The position numbers were made by a program, and so were the translations under genes. Positions 35,688-45,082 of a stretch of 64,000 bases of DNA are shown here, piece by piece. Numbering within the stretch: position 1 is the first letter of the stretch; the number at the start of each line of letters is the position of its first letter. This stretch comes from an uncultured Lachnoclostridium sp. (GTDB lineage Bacteria; Bacillota; Clostridia; Lachnospirales; Lachnospiraceae). The stretch spans positions 62,001-126,000 of the forward strand of contig CAMMSL010000004.1 of NCBI GenBank assembly GCA_946499505.1, written 5' to 3'. Below the pieces are notes generated by a model that saw only the letters and a list, made by a program, of their open reading frames with translations, had not been told where the DNA came from and did not search any database.

Positions 35688-36271
35688 CGAAAGAATTAGA
35701 GGAAGAATCACTGAATTATAAAGAATGTATATACAGATACAATAAAGATTTACGGAATTTACTCTTCTACTGCCATAATCATTGTACTTCCTGTGTAATG
35801 AATAATCTTTATTCTTTTGGAATGGAGTGTGTATATGATCAATTTCTGTATCTTCAAAAGAGAAGATTTAAGAAAATGGATACAAAGGCATTACACTTTA
35901 TCATCAGCTTTGATTCTTTGAATTATGAAAGCAATCTGGATAATAATACTCTTGAAAGTATTATGCAAATGCTGAGCAGATTCTGTTTTGCGGAGTATCA
36001 ACATATCTTGTTCCTGCATACTGATAAGCCGAGTCATCATCATATTCACTATATAGTCAATCCGGTGAATATAAGTAATTTACATATCTGCAGATGGTCT
36101 TTTTGGGGTGTGGCGTACAGTTTCGCAGAGGTTTTAAGCGACCTATATAATATGCCTTTAATTCCTGTAACTTATCAGGATGAACAGGGTCGTATAGTAA
36201 AAGGTACAGAAACAGGAAGTATGGCTTATCAGCAGCAGTTTATACAAAGATACAATTTAAAGGAAGGATAA
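35669..36271 (+). CDS. Short relaxase
   Basis: 200 residues. The three-histidine motif of rolling-circle relaxases is visible as SHHHIHYIVNPVN (about 127-139), preceded by a helical stretch and KALHFIISFD as the beta-strand motif. A catalytic tyrosine cannot be assigned with certainty (Tyr16, 22 and 24 are candidates). Only the endonuclease domain is present; no helicase or primase follows. Translation is coupled to mobC. Confidence 0.75.
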   Translation: MALFKVAKELEEESLNYKECIYRYNKDLRNLLFYCHNHCTSCVMNNLYSFGMECVYDQFLYLQKRRFKKMDTKALHFIISFDSLNYESNLDNNTLESIMQMLSRFCFAEYQHILFLHTDKPSHHHIHYIVNPVNISNLHICRWSFWGVAYSFAEVLSDLYNMPLIPVTYQDEQGRIVKGTETGSMAYQQQFIQRYNLKEG

Positions 36272-36354
36272 AATAGGAACAGGAGATTAAAAAATCATGC
36301 TGTTGTCGGCTGTAATGATTGCGAAGGTTACTCATTTTAGGAGGAATTGGAAAA

Positions 36355-37302
36355 ATGGAACAATTTAATATATTTGATTTTATAGATTCGGAAGATATCA
36401 GAAAGCATAATAAGGATACTTTGTTTTCTCCGACACAGAAAGCTTTTTTAATTAGACACTCTCAGAAACAGTCAATAGAAAATAAGATAAAGGCTATGGA
36501 CAGCCTGCTTCTTGAAAATTTGGACTGGGATTTTCCGTATATAGATGCTGATAATAAAAAGAGATCATTTAGAGAAATAGTTTCTGAAGAGGTCAGAGAA
36601 TGGAAAGAGGTTCTTGAAAAACGTTATGACAACAGAGAAGCTGTCTATATCTCCAGATTAAGTGAAGTAGAGTTTTTATCAAGTGATGAAGGGAATCCAA
36701 GATTCTTTTCTAATTATGCCAAAGCATATGAGAGCCTTGTGATTGCTAAAAAAAGATATCTTGATGACCTGGATCTGAAGGATGTACAAACATTAGGAGA
36801 GATTATCAGGATCACGGTAGATGCAGGTAATGCAAGTTATGGTTACGATGAAAGACACTATCTGTTCGATACAGATATGAGATTGATTGATGTGTACAGA
36901 AAATGCCATGAGGATAACTGCCTTGTGAACGGCATGGATGCTTACCGGTGTTATATTCCAGTGCCGTTTAAAGCTGGAGATATTGTGAAGTGTGTATCCC
37001 CTTATCATGAGACATATTATGGAGTGTTTCCATATGACTGGGAGGAGCCGAAAAACAAATATGGGATATCAATGTATGCATCGTTAGATACGTATTATGC
37101 AAAAGAAAAGCTCTTTGAAATTACAGATGATACGTTGGTTCTGGAATTGTCAAAATGTAAGCATGATGAATTACCAGAGGATCAGAGAATACTCAAGGTG
37201 ATTAGCGCTGTAAGAAAAGGAGAGCTGGATTTTTATACTGTACTGAATCAAATGAGTTTTCATAAACTGGATGATTTGGTAAAGTGGTTTTATAAAGAAT
37301 GA
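36355..37302 (+). CDS. Hypothetical protein, element-encoded
   Basis: 315 residues, no recognised domain. Rich in Asp, Glu and Tyr; a C-terminal repeat-like end (VISAVRKGELDFYTVLNQMSFHKLDDLVKWFYKE). The start at 36355 follows TAGGAGGA. Similar soluble proteins occur next to mob genes on clostridial elements. Followed by a strong terminator. Confidence 0.6.
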   Translation: MEQFNIFDFIDSEDIRKHNKDTLFSPTQKAFLIRHSQKQSIENKIKAMDSLLLENLDWDFPYIDADNKKRSFREIVSEEVREWKEVLEKRYDNREAVYISRLSEVEFLSSDEGNPRFFSNYAKAYESLVIAKKRYLDDLDLKDVQTLGEIIRITVDAGNASYGYDERHYLFDTDMRLIDVYRKCHEDNCLVNGMDAYRCYIPVPFKAGDIVKCVSPYHETYYGVFPYDWEEPKNKYGISMYASLDTYYAKEKLFEITDDTLVLELSKCKHDELPEDQRILKVISAVRKGELDFYTVLNQMSFHKLDDLVKWFYKE

Positions 37303-37312
37303 TTGCTTGATG

Positions 37313-37338
37313 GTGGTAAGACCGTACGGTCTTACCAC
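37313..37338. terminator. Perfect palindromic terminator
   Basis: GTGGTAAGACCGT (37313-37325) is followed at once by its complement (37326-37338) and TTTGT. Confidence 0.7.
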
Positions 37339-37461
37339 TTTGTACTTGTGGAAAAATAAGGAAATTTACAAGAGAAAAAACAATGGTAAAAGCAAAAGAT
37401 TTAGTTTTGAAAAATGTGTATAGTAAAGGTATTTCAACAGGAAAGGTGGGGAACCAATGCA

Positions 37462-37716
37462 TTGTATATTGAAATGAAAAATAAGGACGGCTTGGTGGAG
37501 ATATATGGTCAGCTGGTTGATCTGGTAGGGCTCGAGAACACAGAAAAAATTTATTATACTCTCCGGGGACAGCAGATAGTATTTCCAATGAGACTGTATA
37601 AAACGGAGTTTATATCAAAAGAAGTAAGAAGGCGATATAACGGTAAGAATCTAAAAGAACTTGCAAATGAATATGGATATACAGAAAGATATCTACGTAG
37701 TTTTTTAAAAAAATAA
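37462..37716 (+). CDS. Mor-like helix-turn-helix protein
   Basis: About 84 residues if the TTG at 37462 is used (GGTGGGG lies 10 bases upstream); the ATG at 37474 would give 80. The C-terminus RRRYNGKNLKELANEYGYTERYLRSFLKK is a helix-turn-helix resembling the Mor transcription activators of phages. The N-terminal part DLVGLENTEKIYYTLRGQQIVFP also fits that family. A likely regulator of the element. Confidence 0.6.
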   Translation: MYIEMKNKDGLVEIYGQLVDLVGLENTEKIYYTLRGQQIVFPMRLYKTEFISKEVRRRYNGKNLKELANEYGYTERYLRSFLKK

Positions 37717-37730
37717 GATGGGAGAATCAG

Positions 37731-38747
37731 ATGAAAAAGATATTTAGTATAGCTTTAATTTGTGCCATGATTTTAACTGCTGGTGGATGTGGGCAAGATA
37801 AAAAACCAACATCCGATGAAATTGAAGGAGGCAAGGTTACATTAGCTGACGACATGGAATCGAACAATGACAAGGAAACTGTTGAAGAACCCGAGCAATC
37901 TGAAGAGGAGCTTGGAACTTTAGAACAGTTTGAAAAGGATGTCAAAGCAGGTCTGTTATATGAAAATGACCAAGGACAGGTTACAGATAAGGATGGGAAT
38001 GTTCTTCCGGAATATGAGTGGGTCTTAAGAAATGATTATTCCACATTGGCTACGATGGACGGAGAAGACTATACTCTTTTAGAGCATTTTTGGATAGAGG
38101 ATACCGGTTTGATTACATATAATGAAGAGGTGGAAATCGATAAGCCTGAACCATTAGAATCAACAGGTAATCCTTATCTTGATAATTTGCGTAATAATGT
38201 TGCAAATTTAGATAGAGAAAATGCAGAAATAGTTGTTGAGGAAAATCCTTTTGGTACAGGAGATACACAGACGCGGATAGCATCAGATTTAAATGAATAT
38301 CACTCTGATATTATATTTGGTAATTGGTGGGTTGATAAGCAGATTAATGGTACACCTATTGCAGAACAGCTTCCGATGACTATAGCCCGTGCAATGGCAA
38401 ATGCCAATTATTCTTCAAATAGTTATTCCGAGTTTAATGCAACAACTGTTCTCGATAAATTTAGATTTGTAGATCAGGATACATGTACTGTAGATTCTAT
38501 AAAGCGGATGGATTCATCAGATACTACTTGCTATGGTTTTTACTTGGAAAGCTGTCAGAAGAATACAGATGATTACGGCAACAGATATTTTACAGGATAT
38601 ATAGATACTGATTATGTTGTAGTATATGGTGATTTTGACAAGATATTGAATGATGACAATGTATTTATGTATGCCGATTTTATAGGCTTAAGCGATGATG
38701 ATGTTCCGATTTTTGTTGGTGCTTACGCTGAAATAATCACGGAGTAG
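37731..38747 (+). CDS. Predicted lipoprotein
   Basis: 338 residues. A signal peptide with lipobox AGGC (Cys about 20) is followed by an acidic Glu-rich linker and a domain with no recognised family. Exported and lipid-anchored on the outer face of the membrane. It forms a pair with the membrane protein 13 bases downstream. Confidence 0.65.
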   Translation: MKKIFSIALICAMILTAGGCGQDKKPTSDEIEGGKVTLADDMESNNDKETVEEPEQSEEELGTLEQFEKDVKAGLLYENDQGQVTDKDGNVLPEYEWVLRNDYSTLATMDGEDYTLLEHFWIEDTGLITYNEEVEIDKPEPLESTGNPYLDNLRNNVANLDRENAEIVVEENPFGTGDTQTRIASDLNEYHSDIIFGNWWVDKQINGTPIAEQLPMTIARAMANANYSSNSYSEFNATTVLDKFRFVDQDTCTVDSIKRMDSSDTTCYGFYLESCQKNTDDYGNRYFTGYIDTDYVVVYGDFDKILNDDNVFMYADFIGLSDDDVPIFVGAYAEIITE

Positions 38748-38760
38748 AGAGAGATTAGTT

Positions 38761-39246
38761 ATGAAAGAAACATATGGAAAACTAAATAAAAATACAAGGA
38801 TTGCTGTCTATATTATTATTGAGCTTATTGCAATTGTGCTTATGTACAAAACTGTTGTTGCTATGGCAACTTATATTAGTTGGTTTGGCATTATTGACGG
38901 AGGTCTGGCAAACTTATCGTTCTGGTTAAATCTTGTAGGATTTGTTGTTGGATGTTTTCTTATGAATACAGGCTATAAGCTGATGGATGAAACAAATACT
39001 TTTATTACTAATACCAAAATTGCGATGATTATGGTAGTTTTATCAAAAATATTAATGGTTATATCTGGGATTGTATTTATATATAACATAGTAGTGATAT
39101 TCAGGTTTAGTGGCATTAGTATTGCAATACTGTATGCAATAGTTCCGTCTGCGATATGGGAAATGCTTTCTCTTGCAGTAAAAAGTATAATGGTTATATT
39201 CGCTGAAAAAGGCATTTCAGATGATATAAAGAACGGAATAGTTTAA
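38761..39246 (+). CDS. Four-helix membrane protein
   Basis: 161 residues with four hydrophobic segments (about 15-37, 52-72, 88-110, 118-148). No recognised family. It follows the lipoprotein gene closely and may work with it at the cell surface. Confidence 0.6.
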   Translation: MKETYGKLNKNTRIAVYIIIELIAIVLMYKTVVAMATYISWFGIIDGGLANLSFWLNLVGFVVGCFLMNTGYKLMDETNTFITNTKIAMIMVVLSKILMVISGIVFIYNIVVIFRFSGISIAILYAIVPSAIWEMLSLAVKSIMVIFAEKGISDDIKNGIV

Positions 39247-39332
39247 TGATAAAAGATGCTGTTCTTTAGAGACCAATAAAAGATATTTATACAATTTCAA
39301 TTATATATTATAATAGTGATAACACTACCTGC

Positions 39333-39367
39333 GGGCAGAACTCATTACGGGTTCTGTCCTATTTTTA
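39333..39367 (+). terminator. Attenuator-like hairpin before a small peptide gene
   Basis: GGGCAGAAC (39333-39341) with GTTCTGTCC (39351-39359), followed by TATTTTTAT. It lies 20 bases before the small peptide gene at 39388 and after a TATAAT-like box (39308-39313). Confidence 0.55.
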
Positions 39368-39387
39368 TGTCCGGAAGGAGGGTGCCA

Positions 39388-39462
39388 ATGGATAAGATCA
39401 TTATAGCTCTTCTGGGAGCTGCTGCTGTAATCGTCCAGCAGATTTTCAGAGATGACGATTAA
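39388..39462 (+). CDS. 24-residue hydrophobic peptide
   Basis: MDKIIIALLGAAAVIVQQIF then charged RDDD. One membrane helix with a charged tail behind GGAAGGAGGG. Size and layout resemble small membrane peptides, including type I toxins, but no antisense RNA is proven. It could also be a short leader peptide for the DUF932 gene. Confidence 0.5.
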   Translation: MDKIIIALLGAAAVIVQQIFRDDD

Positions 39463-39533
39463 GAAATCTTTGTAACAGAAACAAACCAATTTACAAACAA
39501 TTATGAATTAAAAAATCAAAGGAGGACTTTATT

Positions 39534-40469
39534 ATGTCAGCAAATGTAGAATCAATGTTTTATGTAAGAGAAACCCCGTGGCACGGACTGGGAACAAAGG
39601 TTATGACAGCTCCGGATTCAAGAGAGGCTCTGATCGCGGCAGGGTTAAACTGGAACGTGATTCAGGAACCGATTTATACGACAGAAAATGAGCCGATCAA
39701 AGGTTATAAAGCAAATGTCCGTGATTCAGACCGCAAGGTGCTGGGAGTCGTTACAGACCGCTATAAGGTTGTCCAGAATCACGAAGCCTTTTCATTTACG
39801 GATGAACTTCTTGGTCAGGGTGTCAGATATGAAACAGCCGGAAGTCTTCAGGACGGTAAGAAAGTATGGTTACTGGCACATATGCCCCATGAATATATCA
39901 TTTCAGGTGAGCGGATCAGCCCGTATCTCCTGTTCTCCAATACCCATGACGGATCAGGCGCAATCAAAGTGGCTCTGACTCCGATCCGTGTCGTATGCAA
40001 CAATACCTTGAATCTGGCGTTAAAGACGGCTGAACGGTCATGGTCTATGATCCATACAGGGGATATTAAAAGCAAAATGAAAGAAGCGAGCGACACGCTT
40101 TTTAAAGCAGAGAGATATATGGACGAGCTTGGAAAAGAGTTTGAACAGCTCAGGATGCATAAGCTCACTGATCAGGAGGTCATGGATTATATCGAGATCC
40201 TGCTTCCTGTTGAGGATGGATCAACGCCACAGCAGATCAGGAACATGAAACGCCTGCAGGAAGATATGAAGAGCAGGTATTTTGATGCTCCCGATCTGAA
40301 AGATACCGGAAAGAATGCTTACAGATTCATCAATGCAGTATCAGACTTCGCTACCCATGCTAAACCATTAAGGCAGACTGCGAAATATAAAGAGAATCTG
40401 TTTTCTAAAACTGTAGAGGGCAATCCGTTAATTGACAGAGCATATCAGCTTGTAAGCATGGCTGCATAG
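39534..40469 (+). CDS. DUF932 phage/plasmid-like protein
   Basis: 311 residues. The opening MFYVRETPWHGLGTKV and TPIRVVCNNTLNLAL are typical of the DUF932 family found on phages and plasmids, biochemical role unknown. It heads a tight run with YqaJ and RecT, suggesting a link to DNA recombination or anti-restriction. Confidence 0.85.
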   Translation: MSANVESMFYVRETPWHGLGTKVMTAPDSREALIAAGLNWNVIQEPIYTTENEPIKGYKANVRDSDRKVLGVVTDRYKVVQNHEAFSFTDELLGQGVRYETAGSLQDGKKVWLLAHMPHEYIISGERISPYLLFSNTHDGSGAIKVALTPIRVVCNNTLNLALKTAERSWSMIHTGDIKSKMKEASDTLFKAERYMDELGKEFEQLRMHKLTDQEVMDYIEILLPVEDGSTPQQIRNMKRLQEDMKSRYFDAPDLKDTGKNAYRFINAVSDFATHAKPLRQTAKYKENLFSKTVEGNPLIDRAYQLVSMAA

Positions 40470-40483
40470 GAGGCACAAACCGT

Positions 40484-41410
40484 ATGAAGAAACTTGTATC
40501 AACATTAAATCTTGATAAAGAAAGTTGGCTCAAATACAGAAAACAAGGGATTGGCGGTTCAGATGCAGGTGCAGTATGCGGGCTGAACCCATACCGTACT
40601 GCGATTCAGGTCTACTATGATAAGACTTCCGATTCGATAGAGGACGTTGATAACGAGGCTATGAGACAGGGAAGAGAGCTTGAAGAGTATGTTGCAAGAC
40701 GTTTCTGTGAAGCATCTGGAAAGAAAGTAAGGCGCGCAAACGCTATGTTCTATGATGAAAAGAACCCGTTTATGCTTGCAGATGTTGACCGTATGATCGT
40801 TGGTGAGAACGCAGGATTAGAGTGCAAGACAGCAAGTCCGTATTCAGAAGAAAAATGGCGGGATGATAAAATCCCGCTTTCGTATCAGCTTCAATGCTAC
40901 CACTATATGAGCGTGTGTAATGCGGACTCATGGTATATTGCCGTGCTGATCTATGGGAGAGACTTTAAATATTACAGGATTGAAAGAGATGATGAAGTGA
41001 TCGAAAATCTGATCCGTATAGAGAAAGAATTTTGGAATGAATATGTACGAAAACAAGTCATTCCTGATCCTGACGGTTCCAAAACAGCGGACGTGGCGAT
41101 TGCAGAACGATTCAAAGAATCTAAGAGCATTACCATACCATTGACAGGTTTTGATGAACGATTGGAACGCAGACAAGAGCTCCTGTCTTTATTGGAGAAG
41201 ATAGAGACGGAAAAACGGCAGATCGATCAGGAACTGAAATTATATCTTGGTGACGCAGAAATAGCTGAAAATGAGCATTACCGGGTATCATGGAAAAACT
41301 TCAGCCGGAGCAGTATAGATGAAAAGCGCCTGAAAGCAGAACAGCCGGAAATCTATGAAAAATATCGGAGGAAAACTATAAGCCGAAGATTTACAGTGAA
41401 AGCAGCATAG
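40484..41410 (+). CDS. YqaJ-family exonuclease
   Basis: 308 residues. Lambda-exonuclease-like PD-(D/E)XK fold: WLKYRKQGIGGSDAGAVCGLNPY at the N-terminus, the catalytic MLADVDRMI and LECKTAS motifs in the middle, and LSYQLQCYHYM. Partner of RecT: the exonuclease resects DNA ends and RecT anneals the single strands. It is 14 bases after the DUF932 gene. Confidence 0.92.
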   Translation: MKKLVSTLNLDKESWLKYRKQGIGGSDAGAVCGLNPYRTAIQVYYDKTSDSIEDVDNEAMRQGRELEEYVARRFCEASGKKVRRANAMFYDEKNPFMLADVDRMIVGENAGLECKTASPYSEEKWRDDKIPLSYQLQCYHYMSVCNADSWYIAVLIYGRDFKYYRIERDDEVIENLIRIEKEFWNEYVRKQVIPDPDGSKTADVAIAERFKESKSITIPLTGFDERLERRQELLSLLEKIETEKRQIDQELKLYLGDAEIAENEHYRVSWKNFSRSSIDEKRLKAEQPEIYEKYRRKTISRRFTVKAA

Positions 41411-41426
41411 GAGAGGATAAAACACA

Positions 41427-41540
41427 ATGAAGTTTAGTGTCATAAAGCTATGTATTATTTTAGTGATGGTGCTCATCTTTCTGATACTTTTCAAAGAACA
41501 GCTTATTGAATTGATTTCAGAGATTGTACATGGGATATGA
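41427..41540 (+). CDS. 37-residue single-span membrane peptide
   Basis: MKFSVIKLCIILVMVLIFLI followed by LFKEQLIELISEIVHGI. One membrane helix then an amphipathic helix, behind GGAGAGGA. Between the exonuclease and recT genes. Function unknown. Confidence 0.5.
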   Translation: MKFSVIKLCIILVMVLIFLILFKEQLIELISEIVHGI

Positions 41541-41554
41541 AATATATGGATAAG

Positions 41555-41584
41555 GCGGCAGGATTTTCTGGTCCTGTCGCTTTT
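41555..41584 (+). terminator. Intrinsic terminator in the recombination module
   Basis: GCGGCAGGA (41555-41563) with TCCTGTCGC (41572-41580), then TTTT. Confidence 0.6.
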
Positions 41585-41660
41585 GAGGTCAGGGAAATGA
41601 AATACAGAGAAAAATTATTATATTGGATTCTTAAAATATTATTGAAGGAGGACTAGGAAA

Positions 41661-42479
41661 ATGGCAGCGAGAGCTACAAACAGTGTAAAAGAAGAACTTG
41701 CAAAGAAAGCGGAAACAAAAGCAGTAGGAGAAAAGAAACTGACAAGATCTATGAGTATTGCAGATCTGATAAAGGCAATGGCGCCGGAGATTAAGAAAGC
41801 TCTGCCGGAGGTTATTACACCGGAACGGTTTACCCGGATGGCTTTGTCAGCATTAAATACAACGCCTAAATTACAGGAGTGTACACAAATGAGTTTCCTT
41901 GCGGCGCTTATGAATGCGGCGCAACTTGGTCTGGAACCGAACACACCGCTCGGGCAGGCATATCTGATTCCGTTTAATAATAAAGGAACTATGGAGTGTC
42001 AGTTCCAGATCGGATATAAAGGGCTGATCGACTTGGGATACCGCAATCCTCAAATGCAGATCATTTCTGCACAGGCAGTCTATGAGAATGACGAATTTGA
42101 ATATGAACTTGGTCTGAATCCGAAACTGGAGCACAGACCTGCATTGCATGACCGTGGGGAGCTGAGACTTTTCTACGGTCTTTTTAAACTTGTCAACGGT
42201 GGATTTGGGTTTGAGGTTATGAGCAAAGAGGCTGTGGACGCATACGCGAAGGAATACTCTAAATCGTTTGATTCTTCATTCAGTCCGTGGAAAACAAATT
42301 ATGAAGCAATGGCGAAGAAAACCGTGATCAAACAGGCCCTTAAATATGCTCCGATCAAAGCAGATTTCAGGAAAGCATTATCTACAGATGAAACGATCAA
42401 GAACGAGATTGCGGAAGATATGTCGGAAATTCAGGACGAAAATATTTTTGATACAGAATATACAGAGCAGACAGCATAA
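41661..42479 (+). CDS. recT: RecT single-strand annealing protein
   Basis: 272 residues with RecT family motifs LIKAMAPEIKKALPEVITPERFTRMALSAL, CTQMSFLAALMNAAQLGLEPN and CQFQIGYKGLIDLGYRN. Anneals complementary single strands made by the YqaJ exonuclease. Preceded by AAGGAGGA. The pair gives the element its own homologous recombination, useful in repair or after transfer. Confidence 0.94.
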   Translation: MAARATNSVKEELAKKAETKAVGEKKLTRSMSIADLIKAMAPEIKKALPEVITPERFTRMALSALNTTPKLQECTQMSFLAALMNAAQLGLEPNTPLGQAYLIPFNNKGTMECQFQIGYKGLIDLGYRNPQMQIISAQAVYENDEFEYELGLNPKLEHRPALHDRGELRLFYGLFKLVNGGFGFEVMSKEAVDAYAKEYSKSFDSSFSPWKTNYEAMAKKTVIKQALKYAPIKADFRKALSTDETIKNEIAEDMSEIQDENIFDTEYTEQTA

Positions 42480-42504
42480 TCAATAAGAAACGGAGAAGAT
42501 AAAA

Positions 42505-43398
42505 ATGTTAAGTTATGATGAATTTAAAATGGAATTATTAAAAAGAGTACGTGAAAAAGCAGGCAGGGATGTGACAGTGGAGATTGTCGCGATCCAGAAA
42601 AATAACAGGGCTGAAAAGGATGCGATCGCATTTTCAGACAAAGAAAATAATCTGCAGCCGTTAATCTATCTGGACAGCATTTACAGCCAGTATCGCGCCG
42701 GAGCGGAATTGTCTGTCTGTGTTGGCTTTACTGTGGAAGTCTATCGTTCTGCCATGGAAATTGATATAGATATGGCATATAAAGAATGGAAAGATGTCCG
42801 TGGGAAAATTGAGATGACGGTAATCAATAAAGCATGGAATGCAGATGCTATGTCGGGAATACCGCACATGGATTTCCTTGATCTGGTCCTGTACTGCCGG
42901 GTTATCATTGATAAAAATGAGAACGGAGTTGCCAGTACGATTGTCCAGAACCATATGCTAAAAGAGTGGGGAATCAGTGAAGAAGCTCTGTGGGAGACAG
43001 CTTTTTCCAATCTGAAAACAGAAGAATTTGACATAAAAGACTTGAATGAAGTCCTCAGATTTATATTTCCCAAGGGAGACTTAACCGGACTGCCGGATAA
43101 GAATAAGTTTGAGTCTGCACTGTATGTTCTTACAAATAAATATCAGAACAGGGGCGCGATCGGAATGCTCAGGACAGACTTGTTGGATAAGTTCGCTGAT
43201 TGGAGCGGGTGCGATCTTTACATACTACCCAGTTCGATCCATGAAGTGTTGCTTTTAAGAGATGATGAAATACCTGTGGACGAGTTGAGAAGAATGGTCC
43301 GGTCTGTAAACCGCGGTGTGGTAGATGAAATGGACCGGCTTTCAGATGAAGTGTATCATTATCAGAGAGGAAGTGGAAAATTGGAGATTGCGGCGTAG
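42505..43398 (+). CDS. DUF5688-like protein
   Basis: 297 residues, starting MLSYDEFKMELLKRVREKAG. I recognise it as the DUF5688 type seen often in Lachnospiraceae mobile elements and accessory regions. Function unknown. It follows recT by 25 bases, in the same transcription unit. Confidence 0.65.
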   Translation: MLSYDEFKMELLKRVREKAGRDVTVEIVAIQKNNRAEKDAIAFSDKENNLQPLIYLDSIYSQYRAGAELSVCVGFTVEVYRSAMEIDIDMAYKEWKDVRGKIEMTVINKAWNADAMSGIPHMDFLDLVLYCRVIIDKNENGVASTIVQNHMLKEWGISEEALWETAFSNLKTEEFDIKDLNEVLRFIFPKGDLTGLPDKNKFESALYVLTNKYQNRGAIGMLRTDLLDKFADWSGCDLYILPSSIHEVLLLRDDEIPVDELRRMVRSVNRGVVDEMDRLSDEVYHYQRGSGKLEIAA

Positions 43399-43496
43399 GA
43401 GAATAGACGCTTTTAAATGAGAAACAGGTGGAGATTATTATGTTTTTGAAGTATAATTTAGAAGAAACACGGAAACACCGACAGGGGAGACATAAT

Positions 43497-44861
43497 ATGC
43501 GGAAATATTTGAAAAGAAATGTTTACGATCAATTAGTTAATTGGAAACAAAGACCAGATCATTCTACACTGGAAGTTTCAGGAGCACGTCAGGTAGGAAA
43601 AACCTATATTGTGAATAAGTTTGCTGATGAACAGTACAAAAGAAAGATTTATATTAATCTCCTTGATTTTACGGGGGAGCTGTTTCTTGAGAAGTACGAA
43701 GAACTGAGGAATGAGATAAAGAATGGTCTCAGATGTGATAATCCTGTCTATGAATTGATCCGAAGAGTACATCCAGACTTTGAAGATACGGCTGATACAA
43801 TTGTGATTATTGACGAGATACAGGAATCGGCGGCTATATATAACCGGATACGTGAGTTCACAAGACAACTGAAAAGTGATTTTATCATTACGGGAAGTTA
43901 TCTTGGACGGATATTGAACCGTGAGTTTAAGTATTCAGCAGGTGATCTTGATTCTCTGGAGATCCACACATTAGATTTCAGAGAGTTCCTTATGGCTCTG
44001 GAAAAAGAAGACTTGTATCAGGAACTTGATCTGTATGGAAATAGTTCAGAAGAGGTCTATAAGAGTCTGGCTGATCTGTATAAAATTTATACAAAGATTG
44101 GCGGATATCCTGCGGTGATCCTGCGATATCTGGAGTCGGGATCAGTGGAAGAAGCCAACACGGAGCTGTTGAAGATCATCAAATTGTTTACGAATGAGAG
44201 CAAACGATATTTTGACGATATATTAGATGATGAAGTATATGATAATATCTTTTCCAGTGTGGCTCGTGTCCTTGTGAAAGAGAAGAAAGGGTTTGACGAA
44301 GACAGCTTCAGCGAAGAACTACAGAATATCGTTGTAAAGGACTATTCAAGCAATATAAGCAAGGCATCCGTAAACCGGGCGATTGACTGGCTCTATAGTT
44401 CCGGTATTATTGGATTTGCGGGGAAAATCAAAGACTGCAATATACTTGACTTCAAACCAAAAGCACGCTGCTATTTTATGGACGTAGGGTTGACAAGCTA
44501 TTTCCTGACTCATATCGGCTGTTCTGAGAGTGACGTATCGGGAATCGTGAATGAGAACTTTGTATTTCTTGATCTGAAACGAAGAATTGTTCCGCCGAGT
44601 GAGATTGCTCTTGAAACACCTGCATTTGCTACAATGGGAAGAGGAGAGATTGATTTCTATCTGAAATCACTGAGGACGCAGAAGACGTATGCGATAGAAG
44701 TGAAGACAGGGAAGAACCAGAGTAAGACCGTGCAGGATATTCTGGATAAGAAAAAAGCTGACTATGTGGTCTATGCAAAGGGGAATACACATGGTGGAGT
44801 AAGAGGGAATATATATACAATACCGATCTATGGAATCGGGAAGTTCGAGTTTAAAAAGTGA
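43497..44861 (+). CDS. AAA ATPase with DUF4143-type C-terminus
   Basis: 454 residues from MRKYLKRNVYDQL, which is the usual family start; GGGGAGA lies 7 bases upstream. A second in-frame ATG at 43440 (GGTGGAG) would add 19 residues. Walker A is GARQVGKT, Walker B TIVIIDEIQES, followed by a winged region and a C-terminal PD-(D/E)XK-like DUF4143 domain (AFATMGRGEIDFYL, YAIEVKTGKNQ). The family is widespread and uncharacterised, often exchanged between gut bacteria. Followed by a terminator. Confidence 0.85.
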   Translation: MRKYLKRNVYDQLVNWKQRPDHSTLEVSGARQVGKTYIVNKFADEQYKRKIYINLLDFTGELFLEKYEELRNEIKNGLRCDNPVYELIRRVHPDFEDTADTIVIIDEIQESAAIYNRIREFTRQLKSDFIITGSYLGRILNREFKYSAGDLDSLEIHTLDFREFLMALEKEDLYQELDLYGNSSEEVYKSLADLYKIYTKIGGYPAVILRYLESGSVEEANTELLKIIKLFTNESKRYFDDILDDEVYDNIFSSVARVLVKEKKGFDEDSFSEELQNIVVKDYSSNISKASVNRAIDWLYSSGIIGFAGKIKDCNILDFKPKARCYFMDVGLTSYFLTHIGCSESDVSGIVNENFVFLDLKRRIVPPSEIALETPAFATMGRGEIDFYLKSLRTQKTYAIEVKTGKNQSKTVQDILDKKKADYVVYAKGNTHGGVRGNIYTIPIYGIGKFEFKK

Positions 44862-44939
44862 CTCATGGAGGGGGCTTCATGAGGTATCATGAATTCCTCC
44901 CAAATATATAGGATTGAAAAATTTAGACCTCAAAAGGAG

Positions 44940-44970
44940 ATAGCCCATAGAAAAAATCTATGGGCTATTT
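44940..44970 (+). terminator. Intrinsic terminator
   Basis: ATAGCCCATAGA (44940-44951) with TCTATGGGCTAT (44957-44968), then TTT. Confidence 0.8.
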
Positions 44971-45082
44971 TAAATGGGGAAACGGTTACGGTTCACACCT
45001 AACCGCCGCCCGCATGCGCACTCGTCGCGCTGATGTGCTCCAGTCCCGCATTACGTGCTAAGGCTGCTTATAGTGACGGCGA

